IMG/VR virus record: IMGVR_UViG_3300026512_000260
Location: 1-43,916 of that record
Direction: 5' to 3' (one strand)
Length of the DNA: 43,916 nucleotides
From: a virus
Both the position numbers and the translations under genes were made by a program. Shown here piece by piece: positions 26,564 to 35,310 of the stretch; position 1 is the first letter of the stretch, and every line of letters starts with the position of its first letter. The notes below the pieces were generated by a model. That model was not told where the DNA came from and did no database searches. It worked only from the letters and a program-made list of their open reading frames with translations.

Positions 26564-28408
26564 CTAATCATCAATAATTTCGGTTCTTAGAATGTTAAGA
26601 TATGATTTAAATAATTTTACAATTTCCAAATTATCTTTATTTGTTGTATTTGAGAAATCGTATGAATAAAGCTTATTTATGATGTATTCTAATTTTTGCT
26701 GTATGTCATCAGATTTTAATGTAATAATTTCGTTTAAATTAAACAATGCGTCATACGCCAACAATGTCCACATTTCCATTTCACCAAATCGTTGACCACC
26801 TTGGTTTTTTCTACCTGCAGTTGGTTGTAGTGTTTTCTTAGTCAACTTACCTGATCCTCTTGCTGAAATTTTTTCCTTTACCATATGTTTTAATTTGTAA
26901 AAATATACATATCCAACTGTAGCATAGAACTTATTGTTATTGTATTCTACTATCTCTAATAATGGAGATAAGTCTGGCAATTCTTTTAAGTCCTTTTGTG
27001 CAAAGTATAATTTCATGTTTTCTTTTATATTTGGATTTAAATATATTGTTGCATCAATTATTTGTTGTCTTGAAGATGATTCAAATGGTGGTGCAGGAAA
27101 TGTTAGTTGTAGATCATGAATTTCTTCAATTGAATTTATAGTTTCAAGTTGAGATTTCGTTTGCTCAATTATCCATTTTTCTTCTGTATTATCTATTATT
27201 TCATAGAATCCCATTATGAATTTTTTTGCATCATCCAAATTCTCCATTTCTTTTATACGTTTTTCCATGTGATATATACAGTTACCAGCAATTATTTCAT
27301 AAATCTGTCCTATGTTCATCCTGGAAATTATTGACATTAAATCAACATTTATATCAACCATTCTATTTTCATTCTTTGTTATAATAATAGGAAGATCATT
27401 GTTTGTTATTTTAGAGATTACACCTTTTGCTGCATGTCTATTTGTTATTTTATCTCCTTCTCTAATTTTATCTATTGATCTTAAAACAATTTTTACATAC
27501 ATATCAAACTTATTTTTACCATAAACTATTTTAGACTGTTTGTAATTCATTAAATTCTGATAATCAAATAAATTATGATAACGTTTTATTTCTGATTTTA
27601 TATATTCGTCATCTATTGTTGCATCTATTTTTTGTGCTAATTTATCTTTTTGTTGCAAAATTTCTAAAACTGCAATATCGTATTCACGAATATCATGATT
27701 CCAAACATTTGCAACTAAATCTGTTTCTATTACTTCAGAATCCTCTGAAATATAAACTGGTTTTGGATCTTCTATTATTGATTCAGAAGATGAATTTTTT
27801 AACAATAAAATAGGTTCAAATGCTTTTATTTTTTCTCCAACGGTAGGAAGAATTTTATATGAATCTTTATTGTCCAATGATAATAATGAAACTGTAGCTG
27901 GTACATGTTGTTCAATAACGTGATATTTATAGCTATCAAGATTTACAGTATCGCTTAAAACGATTGAATCTTGATAACACCATGGATGCAAGATTATACT
28001 ACAAAGTAAATTTTTACCTTGTGCTAAATTTCCATTATTATCAAAATAACCTATTTTGTATGAGATCACATCACCTTTTTTGAATTCAGTTTTTTCTTCT
28101 GGAATTTTATAGTAATATGAGACTTTGAATATTTTATATTTATCATTATCTGATGATGGGTTTTTATTTTCGATTAATATAATACGTGTACTACTAAATA
28201 CTACGACACAGTCAAATGGTGCATAAATAATATCTGGCTCAAGAACTTTATTTCGTTCTAATGTTGTTTCTACAATAGGAGGTTCATTTTCTACTAACGG
28301 AACTGCTTGTCTGCATTGTGATGCAGCCATTTGATTACGTATTGCATCGTTATAATTACAAAATGGTGTGCTTATAGATAACTGAGGACAAAATAATATC
28401 TTTTTCAC
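26564..28408 (-). CDS. RNA polymerase beta subunit, C-terminal half
   Basis: The C-terminal half of a multisubunit RNA polymerase beta subunit, as in jumbo phages that carry split polymerase genes. It begins in the region around NDAIRNQMAASQCRQAVP, then shows DKITNRHAAKGVIS (about residue 320) and the near-universal QPTAGRKNQGGQRFGEMEMW (about 530-548). It ends soon after, as beta does. At 614 aa it lacks the N-terminal lobes, which must be encoded outside the window. The GTG start at 28408 follows AGGAGG by 6 nt and a long hairpin lies just upstream. Confidence 0.92.
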   Translation of the reverse strand: MKKILFCPQLSISTPFCNYNDAIRNQMAASQCRQAVPLVENEPPIVETTLERNKVLEPDIIYAPFDCVVVFSSTRIILIENKNPSSDNDKYKIFKVSYYYKIPEEKTEFKKGDVISYKIGYFDNNGNLAQGKNLLCSIILHPWCYQDSIVLSDTVNLDSYKYHVIEQHVPATVSLLSLDNKDSYKILPTVGEKIKAFEPILLLKNSSSESIIEDPKPVYISEDSEVIETDLVANVWNHDIREYDIAVLEILQQKDKLAQKIDATIDDEYIKSEIKRYHNLFDYQNLMNYKQSKIVYGKNKFDMYVKIVLRSIDKIREGDKITNRHAAKGVISKITNNDLPIIITKNENRMVDINVDLMSIISRMNIGQIYEIIAGNCIYHMEKRIKEMENLDDAKKFIMGFYEIIDNTEEKWIIEQTKSQLETINSIEEIHDLQLTFPAPPFESSSRQQIIDATIYLNPNIKENMKLYFAQKDLKELPDLSPLLEIVEYNNNKFYATVGYVYFYKLKHMVKEKISARGSGKLTKKTLQPTAGRKNQGGQRFGEMEMWTLLAYDALFNLNEIITLKSDDIQQKLEYIINKLYSYDFSNTTNKDNLEIVKLFKSYLNILRTEIIDD

Positions 28409-28424
28409 ATTATACCTCCTAATA

Positions 28425-28478
28425 ATAACTGATTGGTAATTATACGCTTTATTTGCGTGATAAAAACCAATCAGTTAT
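28425..28478 (-). promoter_or_regulatory. Stem-loop in the 5' leader of the RNA polymerase beta gene
   Basis: A 13-bp perfect stem (ATAACTGATTGGT/ACCAATCAGTTAT) with a 28-nt loop that contains a smaller ACGC/GCGT hairpin. It ends a few nucleotides before the AGGAGG of the beta gene. Neither strand has a T tract after it, so it is less likely a terminator than a processing site or translational control element. It lacks the CAC signature of the seven-copy family. Confidence 0.55.
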
Positions 28479-28510
28479 ATTATTATACAAAAAAATTTTT
28501 ATATCATTAT

Positions 28511-29098
28511 TTATTGTTGTGGTTGCTGTGTTTGTGGAAATGATAATTGATTATTATCATCAACTCTATTTTGCTTAAAATTGTTATTTTTGTACTTACT
28601 TCTAAATTCATGTGAATGAATAAATTTAAAATAATCGTCTTTGAATGGTAAATCTATTATTTTTTTGAGAAAATGTTTGAATACTCCTATTTGATCTATT
28701 TTATCAGTTATGGATAATGACATACTATTTGTGCGTTTTTCATTGTTTTCAGATTTTGTTAATGATAAGAAAATTACATATTGATTTGGTTTATGTAACG
28801 AAAATACTGTGAATCTATTTTTTGATTGGTTTGGAGAATGATATAATGTGTAATTTTCTGAATTGTTCATTGTTATTTGATCATTATCTATTATGCTATA
28901 AATTTTTGATGCTTCATCTGGAGAAAGTGTAAAAACTATTTTATTATTCCAATCAAATATTTTTTGACCTTTTTGTAAACCTGATTGATTTATATTTACA
29001 TTAGGGTAAATATTTGCAATTTCTAATATTCCTATTTTTTTCTCATAAGAAAGTTTAATCGTCATTGCACCTTTTTTTACATTGTAAAATGTATACAT
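28511..29098 (-). CDS. Whirly-like ssDNA-binding domain protein
   Basis: The sequence IFDWNNKIVFTLSPDEASKI, followed by NYTLYHSP and YVIFLSLTKS, matches the order seen in Whirly proteins of plants (YDWNKK..FSLSP.E, FFHDP, YFVSLSV), which bind ssDNA and regulate transcription and repair. Residues about 1-150 form that domain; the last 30 are a disordered Asn/Gln-rich tail. Start at ATG 29098 behind AAGGAG. It lies directly upstream of the RNA polymerase beta gene, suggesting a role in phage transcription or recombination. Family recognition is by eye. Confidence 0.6.
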   Translation of the reverse strand: MYTFYNVKKGAMTIKLSYEKKIGILEIANIYPNVNINQSGLQKGQKIFDWNNKIVFTLSPDEASKIYSIIDNDQITMNNSENYTLYHSPNQSKNRFTVFSLHKPNQYVIFLSLTKSENNEKRTNSMSLSITDKIDQIGVFKHFLKKIIDLPFKDDYFKFIHSHEFRSKYKNNNFKQNRVDDNNQLSFPQTQQPQQ

Positions 29099-29120
29099 GT
29101 TTCTTCTCCTTTTTTATTTT

Positions 29121-30161
29121 TTAAATTATTTGGTTAATTACATCAATATATTTTTGATAATCATTTTTTGGAACTCCACTTTTTTCTAAAAATTCTTCTT
29201 GTATCGAATTTATGTTTATTTTTGAAAGTGTTACCATTTCTTCATCATCAATTAGCTCCTCATTTTTATCATTTTTTTCAACATCATATGTAAAAACATA
29301 TCCAGAAAATTCCTTTTGTAATTCTTTTATTTCTATTTTCTTAGAATAATTGTCGGGAATCATGAATACATAGTTTGATAGATTATTTACTATATCTTCC
29401 TTTATTTCATCCAAATCCAACTCTGTTTCTTTATCAAGATTTATTGTCTTGTATTTTGGATATATTGTTGGTATTGATTTTATGGTCATAGCATCAGTAT
29501 CAACTAAAATAAATCGTTTTTCGTCATCACGTTCATCAACTCTAACTGGATTTGGTGATCCTACATAATAAATATTATCAGATACTTTTTGTGGTTTATG
29601 ATAATGACCAAGAATTAAAAATGTATCTTTCATCTCTGAAAAATCAGAAATCGAAAATTCTCCACCTTTATATGATGTGTTTCCGGCTAATGCTTCTTTT
29701 AACCCAAAATGAGAAACTATAAGTCTTGTTGTTTCTAAATCAATATTCTGAAAATCTTCTTTTATTTTTTCTTTATCCCAATGATGACCTATTAATACAC
29801 AATCATTTATTGTTATAGGATTTCCAGAAAATGCTACTGGAATTCCTACATATTTTAAAAATGAAAACATTTGGTCATTATAAACAGTATAATCGTGATT
29901 TCCAGCAACAATATACGTTTCAACTGTATTTTTTGCATATTCAAGCTCGTCTTTTAAATAATTGTATACCATTTGATGCACAGAGTCTTTAGTGTCAATT
30001 AAATCACCCGCAATTATTAAAGTAGCATTGTTTTCTTTTGCGTAGTCCACAGCATTATGTAAATTTAATGTAGGGTAGTATATATGTTCTGGAATTCCAT
30101 TAACTGATCTACTATATCCTTTTATTGTAACATGTAAATCAGCAATAATAACATATTTCAA
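29121..30161 (-). CDS. Recombination nuclease, SbcD/Mre11/T4 gp47-like
   Basis: The nuclease subunit of the end-resection complex that works with the Rad50-like ATPase encoded immediately upstream. Phosphoesterase motifs are in order: IADLHV, IIAGDLIDTKD, VAGNHDYT, LIVSHFG and LGHYHKPQ, giving the Asp/His/Asn metal ligands. A capping region follows (VGSPNPVRVDERDDEKRF). At 346 aa it is close to T4 gp47 (339). The start is TTG 30161, 6 nt after AAGGAGG; no better ATG exists. It repairs DNA ends in recombination-dependent replication. Confidence 0.9.
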   Translation of the reverse strand: MKYVIIADLHVTIKGYSRSVNGIPEHIYYPTLNLHNAVDYAKENNATLIIAGDLIDTKDSVHQMVYNYLKDELEYAKNTVETYIVAGNHDYTVYNDQMFSFLKYVGIPVAFSGNPITINDCVLIGHHWDKEKIKEDFQNIDLETTRLIVSHFGLKEALAGNTSYKGGEFSISDFSEMKDTFLILGHYHKPQKVSDNIYYVGSPNPVRVDERDDEKRFILVDTDAMTIKSIPTIYPKYKTINLDKETELDLDEIKEDIVNNLSNYVFMIPDNYSKKIEIKELQKEFSGYVFTYDVEKNDKNEELIDDEEMVTLSKININSIQEEFLEKSGVPKNDYQKYIDVINQII

Positions 30162-30192
30162 TGTATGCCTCCTTCATTTAAAAAACGAAAAA

Positions 30193-32130
30193 TTAAATGT
30201 TGTTCATATCGATTATTTGTTCTGCTAATTCATTTTGTATATCTGGTCGATGTGATATAACAAAAATCGATAGATCATATTTATCGGATTGATTTTTCAA
30301 AAAGAATAAACTTTTTGATGCATTTATCTCATCTAAATTGTCTAAAAATTCATCTAAAAATAATGTTTTTAAATCATACTCACTTGAAAATACGTCACGT
30401 ATTGCAGAATAAAGAACTAGTTTCGAAATGATACCCTCACCGGTAGATGTATCTTCAAATGGAACTAAATCACCATGATGATTTTTTGATAAAATTATAA
30501 TATTATCATTTTCGTCAATATCGAATGATACATCAATTAATGAATTATATCTTGTTTTTATGATTTTATCAATAGTTTTGGAAAGCTTCTTTACAATTAA
30601 CTTGTTTAATAGTCGTGTATTTTTCCAAACCGATAAAATTCGTTGTTCTTCTTCCAAATTTTCAATTTCAATTTTTGTATCATTTATTGATTTGTCTGAA
30701 ATAATTTTTTTGTATTTTTTTGTTTCTTCTATAAGTTTTTTATTTATACTTTCTAAGTTGTCATTAATTGCATTTATCATGCTTTCTAGTTTTATTTTAT
30801 TGTCTATTAATTTTAATGTTTCAGAATAATTTTTATTTAAATCAGATTCTGATAAATTATATTTTTTCAATAAATCTTGATAAATTCTGTATTTTTTATT
30901 TTGTATTTCCGAATCCGACAACTGATCTTCCAATTTCTCTTTTTTAACAAGTAAATCTTCTATTTGTTGGTTAATTTTCTTTATTTTTTCAGTAACATTA
31001 TTATATGCGTCCATTTTTTCATTATATGCTATGTTTTTTAATTCATCGATTTTTCGATTGATAATATTAATATTATTTTCGAGATGTGATATATTATTTT
31101 TGAGTTCCAAAATTTTATTATTGTATTTTTCCATATCATAATCATTAATCTCATGTTCACAAACGAAACAAATTTTTTGGTTAATTAAATCTTCATATTT
31201 TTTTATTTCTGAATTTAACTGTTTTATTTGATATGAAAATTCATTTTTGTCGTTAATAAGTTTATTTATTTCACTTATTGCTTTTTTATCGATTTCATTA
31301 GTTTCGTTTGTATACTGTTGATTTAATGACTCAATTTCGAATTTTAAATTTTGAATTGGAATATTACATTCACTTTGAATTTTATTTTGTATATCTTTTT
31401 CTATATTTTCATATGTTGTTTTTAATTCGAAATTGAATTTATTAATTGTTTCTATTTTATTATGTATTATCTCTTTATTATTAATCGATGAATTATTCAG
31501 CGTGTTTTCTATATTCATTAAATCGTTTTTAAGGTTGTTAACTTTTTCCAATTCTGATTCATAGATGTTTTTTATAGATGCTATTGATGATTTAATATTT
31601 TCTATCTTATTTTCATGATCATCAATTTTTGCTTTTAAATTGTATAGTTTTTCATCATTCTCATTTTGTTTTGCTGTTATACGATTAATAAAATCACTAA
31701 CATCTGCATAATTCGATACAAGTTTTTTGATGTCTAATTGTTGTAACATGTTTAATTTTACTATATCATTTGGTATTAAATCATCAATTATTTTTTTTAC
31801 GTTTGCTCCAGTTGCTAATTTATCACCGTTTTTATATAATACTACACTAGATTTTTTTCCAATAGTCCGTTGCATGTTATAATCTTCATTATTTATTGTA
31901 AATAATAATTCTATGTATGATTTATCTTTTCCGTTTTTAATACCAGATGAAGCTGGTCGTCCATTTAATTGTCGATTGTACAAACATGTATATACAGAAT
32001 TCATTATAGTAGTCTTACCTTTTCCGTTTTTCCCAACTATTACATTTAAACCTTTTGTGAAGTCAATTTCCATATCTGATATCGATCTGAAATTAATAAT
32101 TTTTATTTTATTTAGTTTAATAATTTTCAC
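30193..32130 (-). CDS. Recombination ATPase, SbcC/Rad50/T4 gp46-like
   Basis: An SMC-like ATPase partner of the Mre11-like nuclease. It has Walker A (VGKNGKGKTT, about residue 33), a long coiled coil broken by a zinc hook (CFVCEHE, about 320), the ABC signature STGEG (about 560), Walker B (LFLDEFLDNLD) and a D-loop/His region (FVISHRPD). 645 aa is slightly longer than T4 gp46 (560). The start is set to GTG 32130, 9 nt after AAGGAGG; an upstream in-frame ATG would enter the structured island. The non-coding island lies immediately upstream. Confidence 0.92.
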   Translation of the reverse strand: MKIIKLNKIKIINFRSISDMEIDFTKGLNVIVGKNGKGKTTIMNSVYTCLYNRQLNGRPASSGIKNGKDKSYIELLFTINNEDYNMQRTIGKKSSVVLYKNGDKLATGANVKKIIDDLIPNDIVKLNMLQQLDIKKLVSNYADVSDFINRITAKQNENDEKLYNLKAKIDDHENKIENIKSSIASIKNIYESELEKVNNLKNDLMNIENTLNNSSINNKEIIHNKIETINKFNFELKTTYENIEKDIQNKIQSECNIPIQNLKFEIESLNQQYTNETNEIDKKAISEINKLINDKNEFSYQIKQLNSEIKKYEDLINQKICFVCEHEINDYDMEKYNNKILELKNNISHLENNINIINRKIDELKNIAYNEKMDAYNNVTEKIKKINQQIEDLLVKKEKLEDQLSDSEIQNKKYRIYQDLLKKYNLSESDLNKNYSETLKLIDNKIKLESMINAINDNLESINKKLIEETKKYKKIISDKSINDTKIEIENLEEEQRILSVWKNTRLLNKLIVKKLSKTIDKIIKTRYNSLIDVSFDIDENDNIIILSKNHHGDLVPFEDTSTGEGIISKLVLYSAIRDVFSSEYDLKTLFLDEFLDNLDEINASKSLFFLKNQSDKYDLSIFVISHRPDIQNELAEQIIDMNNI

Positions 32131-32173
32131 GTAACAATACCTCCTTATTATTGAAAATATATTTTTTATTAAT

Positions 32174-32322
32174 AGTCCGATACACAAACGAATGCGGTTA
32201 TGACGAAGAGTATATTATGGATATATTCTTCGTCAAACTCGCAGGAGTTGAATATGCTAAACTTTTTTTTTTTGAATGGACGTTTGAATATTATATTCAA
32301 ACTGATGTATCACTATCGGACT
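32174..32322. ncRNA. Structured RNA family, copy 1 (149 nt)
   Basis: Closing helix 9 bp (AGTCCGATA at 32174-32182 with TATCGGACT at 32314-32322). C follows the 5' strand; CAC (32311-32313) precedes the 3' strand. Inside are hairpins at 32201-32235 (TGACGAAGA/TCTTCGTCA), 32236-32249 (AACTC/GAGTT) and 32282-32302 (GTTTGAATA/TATTCAAAC). The 3' end runs into TTTTTTT on the plus strand. Strand undetermined. Confidence 0.75.
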
Positions 32323-32327
32323 TTTTT

Positions 32328-32444
32328 TCTCGATGCTTTAACAAGGTATGGAGTGAATATCATGATCTCCATACCAATTTGTATGCTGTGTTTTTTATCT
32401 TGTATAAGTATTAATACTCATACATGTTCTAATCACCATCGAGA
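32328..32444. ncRNA. Structured RNA family, copy 2 (117 nt)
   Basis: Closing helix 8 bp (TCTCGATG at 32328-32335 with CATCGAGA at 32437-32444), C after the 5' strand and CAC (32434-32436) before the 3' strand. Internal hairpins: GGTATGGAG/CTCCATACC and AGTATTAATACT with outer GTAT/ATAC. Its helix ends in G:C where the other copies end in A:T, yet pairing is kept. Plus-strand tail is TTTTTAT. Confidence 0.75.
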
Positions 32445-32454
32445 TTTTTATAAA

Positions 32455-32634
32455 AATAGCAATACTTCATCTACACCCCTCGTTGTAGATTCGTATCACC
32501 ATTGGTGCGATGGATACGAATTTTCATACGAGAATTCGTATCCGAGCACTATGAGGTGTTACGAATCTTATTTATTTTAGCGATGTTTGAAAATTTACTG
32601 TTTCAATTAATTGAAACAACACACTATTGCTATT
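32455..32634. ncRNA. Structured RNA family, copy 3 (180 nt)
   Basis: Closing helix 10 bp (AATAGCAATA at 32455-32464 with TATTGCTATT at 32625-32634), C after the 5' strand, CAC at 32622-32624. Internal hairpins include ATCTACA/TGTAGAT, a long pair ATACGAATT/AATTCGTAT that can compete with CGTAT-type pairings, and the near-palindrome TGTTTCAATTAATTGAAACA just before the CAC. Confidence 0.75.
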
Positions 32635-32637
32635 TAT

Positions 32638-32775
32638 TTACTTGATACACATAGTTTATGCATCTTCTTCCTTCGGATAAAGGGAAGGAAGTAGATGTGT
32701 ACAACTTGCATTTTTTTACTGCCATAAAATGAGAAATGAAATTTATTCATTTCTTTATTACTCACTATCAAGTAA
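32638..32775. ncRNA. Structured RNA family, copy 4 (138 nt)
   Basis: Closing helix 10 bp (TTACTTGATA at 32638-32647 with TATCAAGTAA at 32766-32775), C then CAC (32763-32765). One long hairpin runs ACACAT...ATGTGT with an inner CTTCCTT/AAGGAAG stem, and a second, GAAATGAA/TTCATTTC, lies 9 nt before the CAC. Confidence 0.78.
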
Positions 32776-32780
32776 TTACT

Positions 32781-32978
32781 TTCCGATAATACTTAATAAT
32801 TGTATGTTTATGAATTTCATTTTGTATTACTTAGGGATTCTGCTCAAATAACGGATGATCATAATCCCTTCTGGACGGTAGTCCAGTTGGGATTATGCTC
32901 TATCCGTTTTCGAAATTTGTCCTGACATTTAAATTTTGAGTTCATTAATAAAATGACTCGTTTTCACTATTATCGGAA
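32781..32978. ncRNA. Structured RNA family, copy 5 (198 nt)
   Basis: Closing helix 11 bp (TTCCGATAATA at 32781-32791 with TATTATCGGAA at 32968-32978), C then CAC (32965-32967). It has the most elaborate interior: nested stems AACGGAT/ATCCGTT, CATAATCCC/GGGATTATG and CTGGAC/GTCCAG, then a GAGT.CATT/AATG.ACTC hairpin 5 nt before the CAC. It ends about 26 nt before the AP2 gene's stop codon. Confidence 0.78.
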
Positions 32979-33004
32979 TTCCTTTGTATTATATCGTTAA
33001 TATT

Positions 33005-33799
33005 TTACTTGTAAAGCTTAACTTTTTCGGGCAAAAATATCTTTATGATATTTTTATAATATTTCCATTCTGCTTCACGTCTTGCTTTTTGTGCATCTGT
33101 CATATTATTAAAATAGCCAATATGTTTTTTTATACCATTCGAAGAAATAGTCACTTCATATTTATCTCTCCTTTTGTTATACACTATACCTGGGTGTTTT
33201 TTATTTTGTAAGTTATAAAGAAACACATTTTCTGATTGTGTTACAATCTTTAAATTTGATTTTCTTAAGTCTTGTTTTGTTTTAGTCGGTTGTTTTATTA
33301 ATTTTACTATTTTTTTATCTGAATTTTTCATGTTCATAATAATTCTGGAAAGTTTATCTTTTAATTGCTTTGTATTAGACCCATTTTTATAATTTACAAT
33401 AACACGGTTATCATTTACATAAATACAAATAACATCATAATCAATTAATTTTTTTATTCCAGATTTATCGATTAAGATTTTATAATTTGACGGATTATTA
33501 AGTATTAATTCTACATATTGTTTTTCATTTTTATCTTTGGGTTTAATCATATTAACTTTTTTAACGTTTGTTATATTAGATAAGAAATACAACTCCGTAT
33601 TTGTTAAAATCTTTTTTGAATTTTTATCAGACGTTTTTGCACTTTTATTTTCTTTAGATTGATCTTTTTTGTTTTGTTTAATCGTTCTTTTCTTTGTTTC
33701 GTTTTTTAGAGATCTTACATTTTTTTTCAATTTAGTATCTGATTTAACTTTGTTTCCACTTTTCTTAACCTTTTTTGTTTCCTTGTCTTTTTTAGACAT
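33005..33799 (-). CDS. AP2-domain DNA-binding protein with lysine-rich N-terminus
   Basis: Residues 1-65 are a very lysine-rich, disordered segment. The C-terminal 65 residues (HPGIVYNKRRDKYEVTIS, then KKHIGYFNNMTDAQKARREAE) match the AP2/ERF-type DNA-binding domain found in phage homing endonucleases and regulators. No HNH or GIY-YIG nuclease motif is present, so it is probably a DNA- or RNA-binding protein rather than an endonuclease. Start at ATG 33799 behind AAAGGAGG. It lies next to the tandem RNA array, so the array may be its target or mobile partner, though this is speculative. Confidence 0.7.
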   Translation of the reverse strand: MSKKDKETKKVKKSGNKVKSDTKLKKNVRSLKNETKKRTIKQNKKDQSKENKSAKTSDKNSKKILTNTELYFLSNITNVKKVNMIKPKDKNEKQYVELILNNPSNYKILIDKSGIKKLIDYDVICIYVNDNRVIVNYKNGSNTKQLKDKLSRIIMNMKNSDKKIVKLIKQPTKTKQDLRKSNLKIVTQSENVFLYNLQNKKHPGIVYNKRRDKYEVTISSNGIKKHIGYFNNMTDAQKARREAEWKYYKNIIKIFLPEKVKLYK

Positions 33800-33814
33800 T
33801 AATTAATCCTCCTT

Positions 33815-35146
33815 TTATAATTCTAAAAGATTTTTATACATATTATCAATGTATTCTTTAGAGTTTTTCTTAATTTTTCTTAATTCCTGTATCTTTTCAT
33901 CATATTTTGAAACATCAGTATTTATAGTAAGCAATGTTTTTATATTATATTTCGTTATGACATCTAAAATTACTTTTTCAGAGTATTTAATTTTATTAGA
34001 TAGTTCTTTAATAATTGTTTTTAAATCTTTTGTTGTATTTTTATATAAATGTAAATGCTGTTGTAATAATTTTATGATTTTTAATTCATCTTTTAAATCA
34101 CCAATTCTTTTTAGTTCATAATTTATATATTCAATATAAGTTTTAGAAAAAAACTCATATGAATATTTTAGGTATTCATCAACTGAAATTTGTTCTGTTT
34201 TTTCTGATTCTATATTGCTTACCACTATTTCATATTGATTAGAAAAAACCATGTTATCAACAGCATTACATAATTGTTGAAAAATTTTATCTTGATTTTT
34301 TTTAGAGTTGACTGTGAAATGAAAGCAAACAGTTTCATCTTTAGTGCATTTTAATTGTCGTGATACATGTTTTGGAACCGGTAATTCTATGAAACTAACT
34401 TGCTGATCTGTCCATAAATTACCAAGTTTTTTTATCACATTTTTAAATGTAAATTCAGGTGAAGATAATATATATACACTTTTACTTTTTAAGTCTTTAT
34501 AAGCTTTAATTCTAAAATCGATTGATACTTTTTTATTTGATTCAAGTAATTTTCTACATGTTTTTGCATCAGAAATACACGTTGCACCTATAATTTTTGG
34601 TTTTATAACTTTCGATTTATCAAACAATCTATTTATTAAATCATTTTTAGAATATACAGGTATTGTTGTTTTTCTACCAAATCCCATAAAAGACTGTGTA
34701 TATTTACAAATTAAACAAAATGGTAACATTGTTGGAAATGCAATAGGTTCTGGATCTAATTCATCAGGTTCCCATTTAACATGTTTCACATATTTTAATG
34801 CTAATTCATATGTAAATTTAGATAATTTTACATTCGTATATCTTGCTGCTGCGCACGAACTTGGTTCACTTCCAAGTTTTGTGCCCCACCAACCATCACC
34901 ATCTAAAAATCCATTTTGAACAGCCCATTGAACTGTTCCAAGTTGCTCAGCATGGGGATGCCATTTACCAATTATTTCACCAAGTATTTTTGCTGTTTTT
35001 GTAAATGATTTTTGTGCAATTGTATATGCAGCAAGAATAGTTCTTCTTTGTACAGGTAATAATCCATCACGTATATCAGGAAACATTTTCTTAAAATTAA
35101 CATACATTCCATATTCTTTATAGTATTGTGGAACGATTTTATCCAT
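33815..35146 (-). CDS. Type IIA DNA topoisomerase, subunit A (T4 gp52-like)
   Basis: The DNA-cleaving subunit that forms the covalent tyrosyl-DNA link. It shows the winged-helix/tower core: DIRDGLLPVQRRTILAA, KILGEIIGKWHPHAEQ and AAARYTNVKLSKF with the catalytic Tyr at about 103. At 443 aa it matches T4 gp52 (442) and lacks the gyrase C-terminal wrapping domain, so it is a relaxing and decatenating enzyme. Start at ATG 35146 behind GAAAGGAG. It is separated from its partner gene by the lone plus-strand gene. Confidence 0.9.
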   Translation of the reverse strand: MDKIVPQYYKEYGMYVNFKKMFPDIRDGLLPVQRRTILAAYTIAQKSFTKTAKILGEIIGKWHPHAEQLGTVQWAVQNGFLDGDGWWGTKLGSEPSSCAAARYTNVKLSKFTYELALKYVKHVKWEPDELDPEPIAFPTMLPFCLICKYTQSFMGFGRKTTIPVYSKNDLINRLFDKSKVIKPKIIGATCISDAKTCRKLLESNKKVSIDFRIKAYKDLKSKSVYILSSPEFTFKNVIKKLGNLWTDQQVSFIELPVPKHVSRQLKCTKDETVCFHFTVNSKKNQDKIFQQLCNAVDNMVFSNQYEIVVSNIESEKTEQISVDEYLKYSYEFFSKTYIEYINYELKRIGDLKDELKIIKLLQQHLHLYKNTTKDLKTIIKELSNKIKYSEKVILDVITKYNIKTLLTINTDVSKYDEKIQELRKIKKNSKEYIDNMYKNLLEL

Positions 35147-35169
35147 TTATTCTCCTTTCATACATTTTT

Positions 35170-35270
35170 AAAGTTGATACGATGATATTGTAATAAAATC
35201 AAATTGTGTTTAAAATATTATATGAAATAGGGAAATGAAGATCATTTCCCTTATTTTCACTATCAACTTT
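35170..35270. ncRNA. Structured RNA family, copy 6 (101 nt, minimal)
   Basis: Closing helix 10 bp (AAAGTTGATA at 35170-35179 with TATCAACTTT at 35261-35270), C then CAC (35258-35260). The only strong internal hairpin is AGGGAAATG/CATTTCCCT, 6 nt before the CAC. It is the smallest copy and lies between divergent genes: topoisomerase subunit A on the minus strand and the basic protein on the plus strand. A plus-strand T tract follows the helix. Confidence 0.72.
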
Positions 35271-35310
35271 TTAGAACAAATTTAAAATTAATTATGGAGG
35301 ATACAAGAAT

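Larger units (their letters stand above)
32131..33004. other. Non-coding island with five tandem structured RNAs
   Basis: This is the longest stretch without a credible gene (874 nt). It lies between the AP2-domain gene and the Rad50-like gene. Open frames of 87 and 126 codons on the plus strand cross several perfect hairpins, lack ribosome sites and have unlikely composition. The whole stretch is instead filled by five consecutive elements, each closed by its own perfect helix: 32174-32322, 32328-32444, 32455-32634, 32638-32775 and 32781-32978, with 3-10 nt between them. Confidence 0.8.

Noticed and set aside
32151-32580. Two overlapping plus-strand open frames of 87 and 126 codons in the non-coding island
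   Set aside because: They cross several perfect hairpins, have no ribosome site, and their composition (runs of Phe, Tyr, Ser, Cys and His) is unlike the real genes. The RNA structures explain the sequence better.
32174-32978. Tandem array read as inverted-repeat mobile elements (MITE-like)
   Set aside because: Copies of one element should share terminal repeat sequences. Here the terminal repeats differ from copy to copy while still pairing, which fits RNA structure, and there are no target-site duplications.
32174-32978. Array read as one large ornate RNA such as ROOL or GOLLD, or as a tRNA cluster or CRISPR array
   Set aside because: The same closed unit also occurs singly at 35170 and 38339, no tRNA cloverleaf of about 75 nt is visible, and there are no regular direct repeats with spacers. 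The whole-island RNA idea is not fully excluded.
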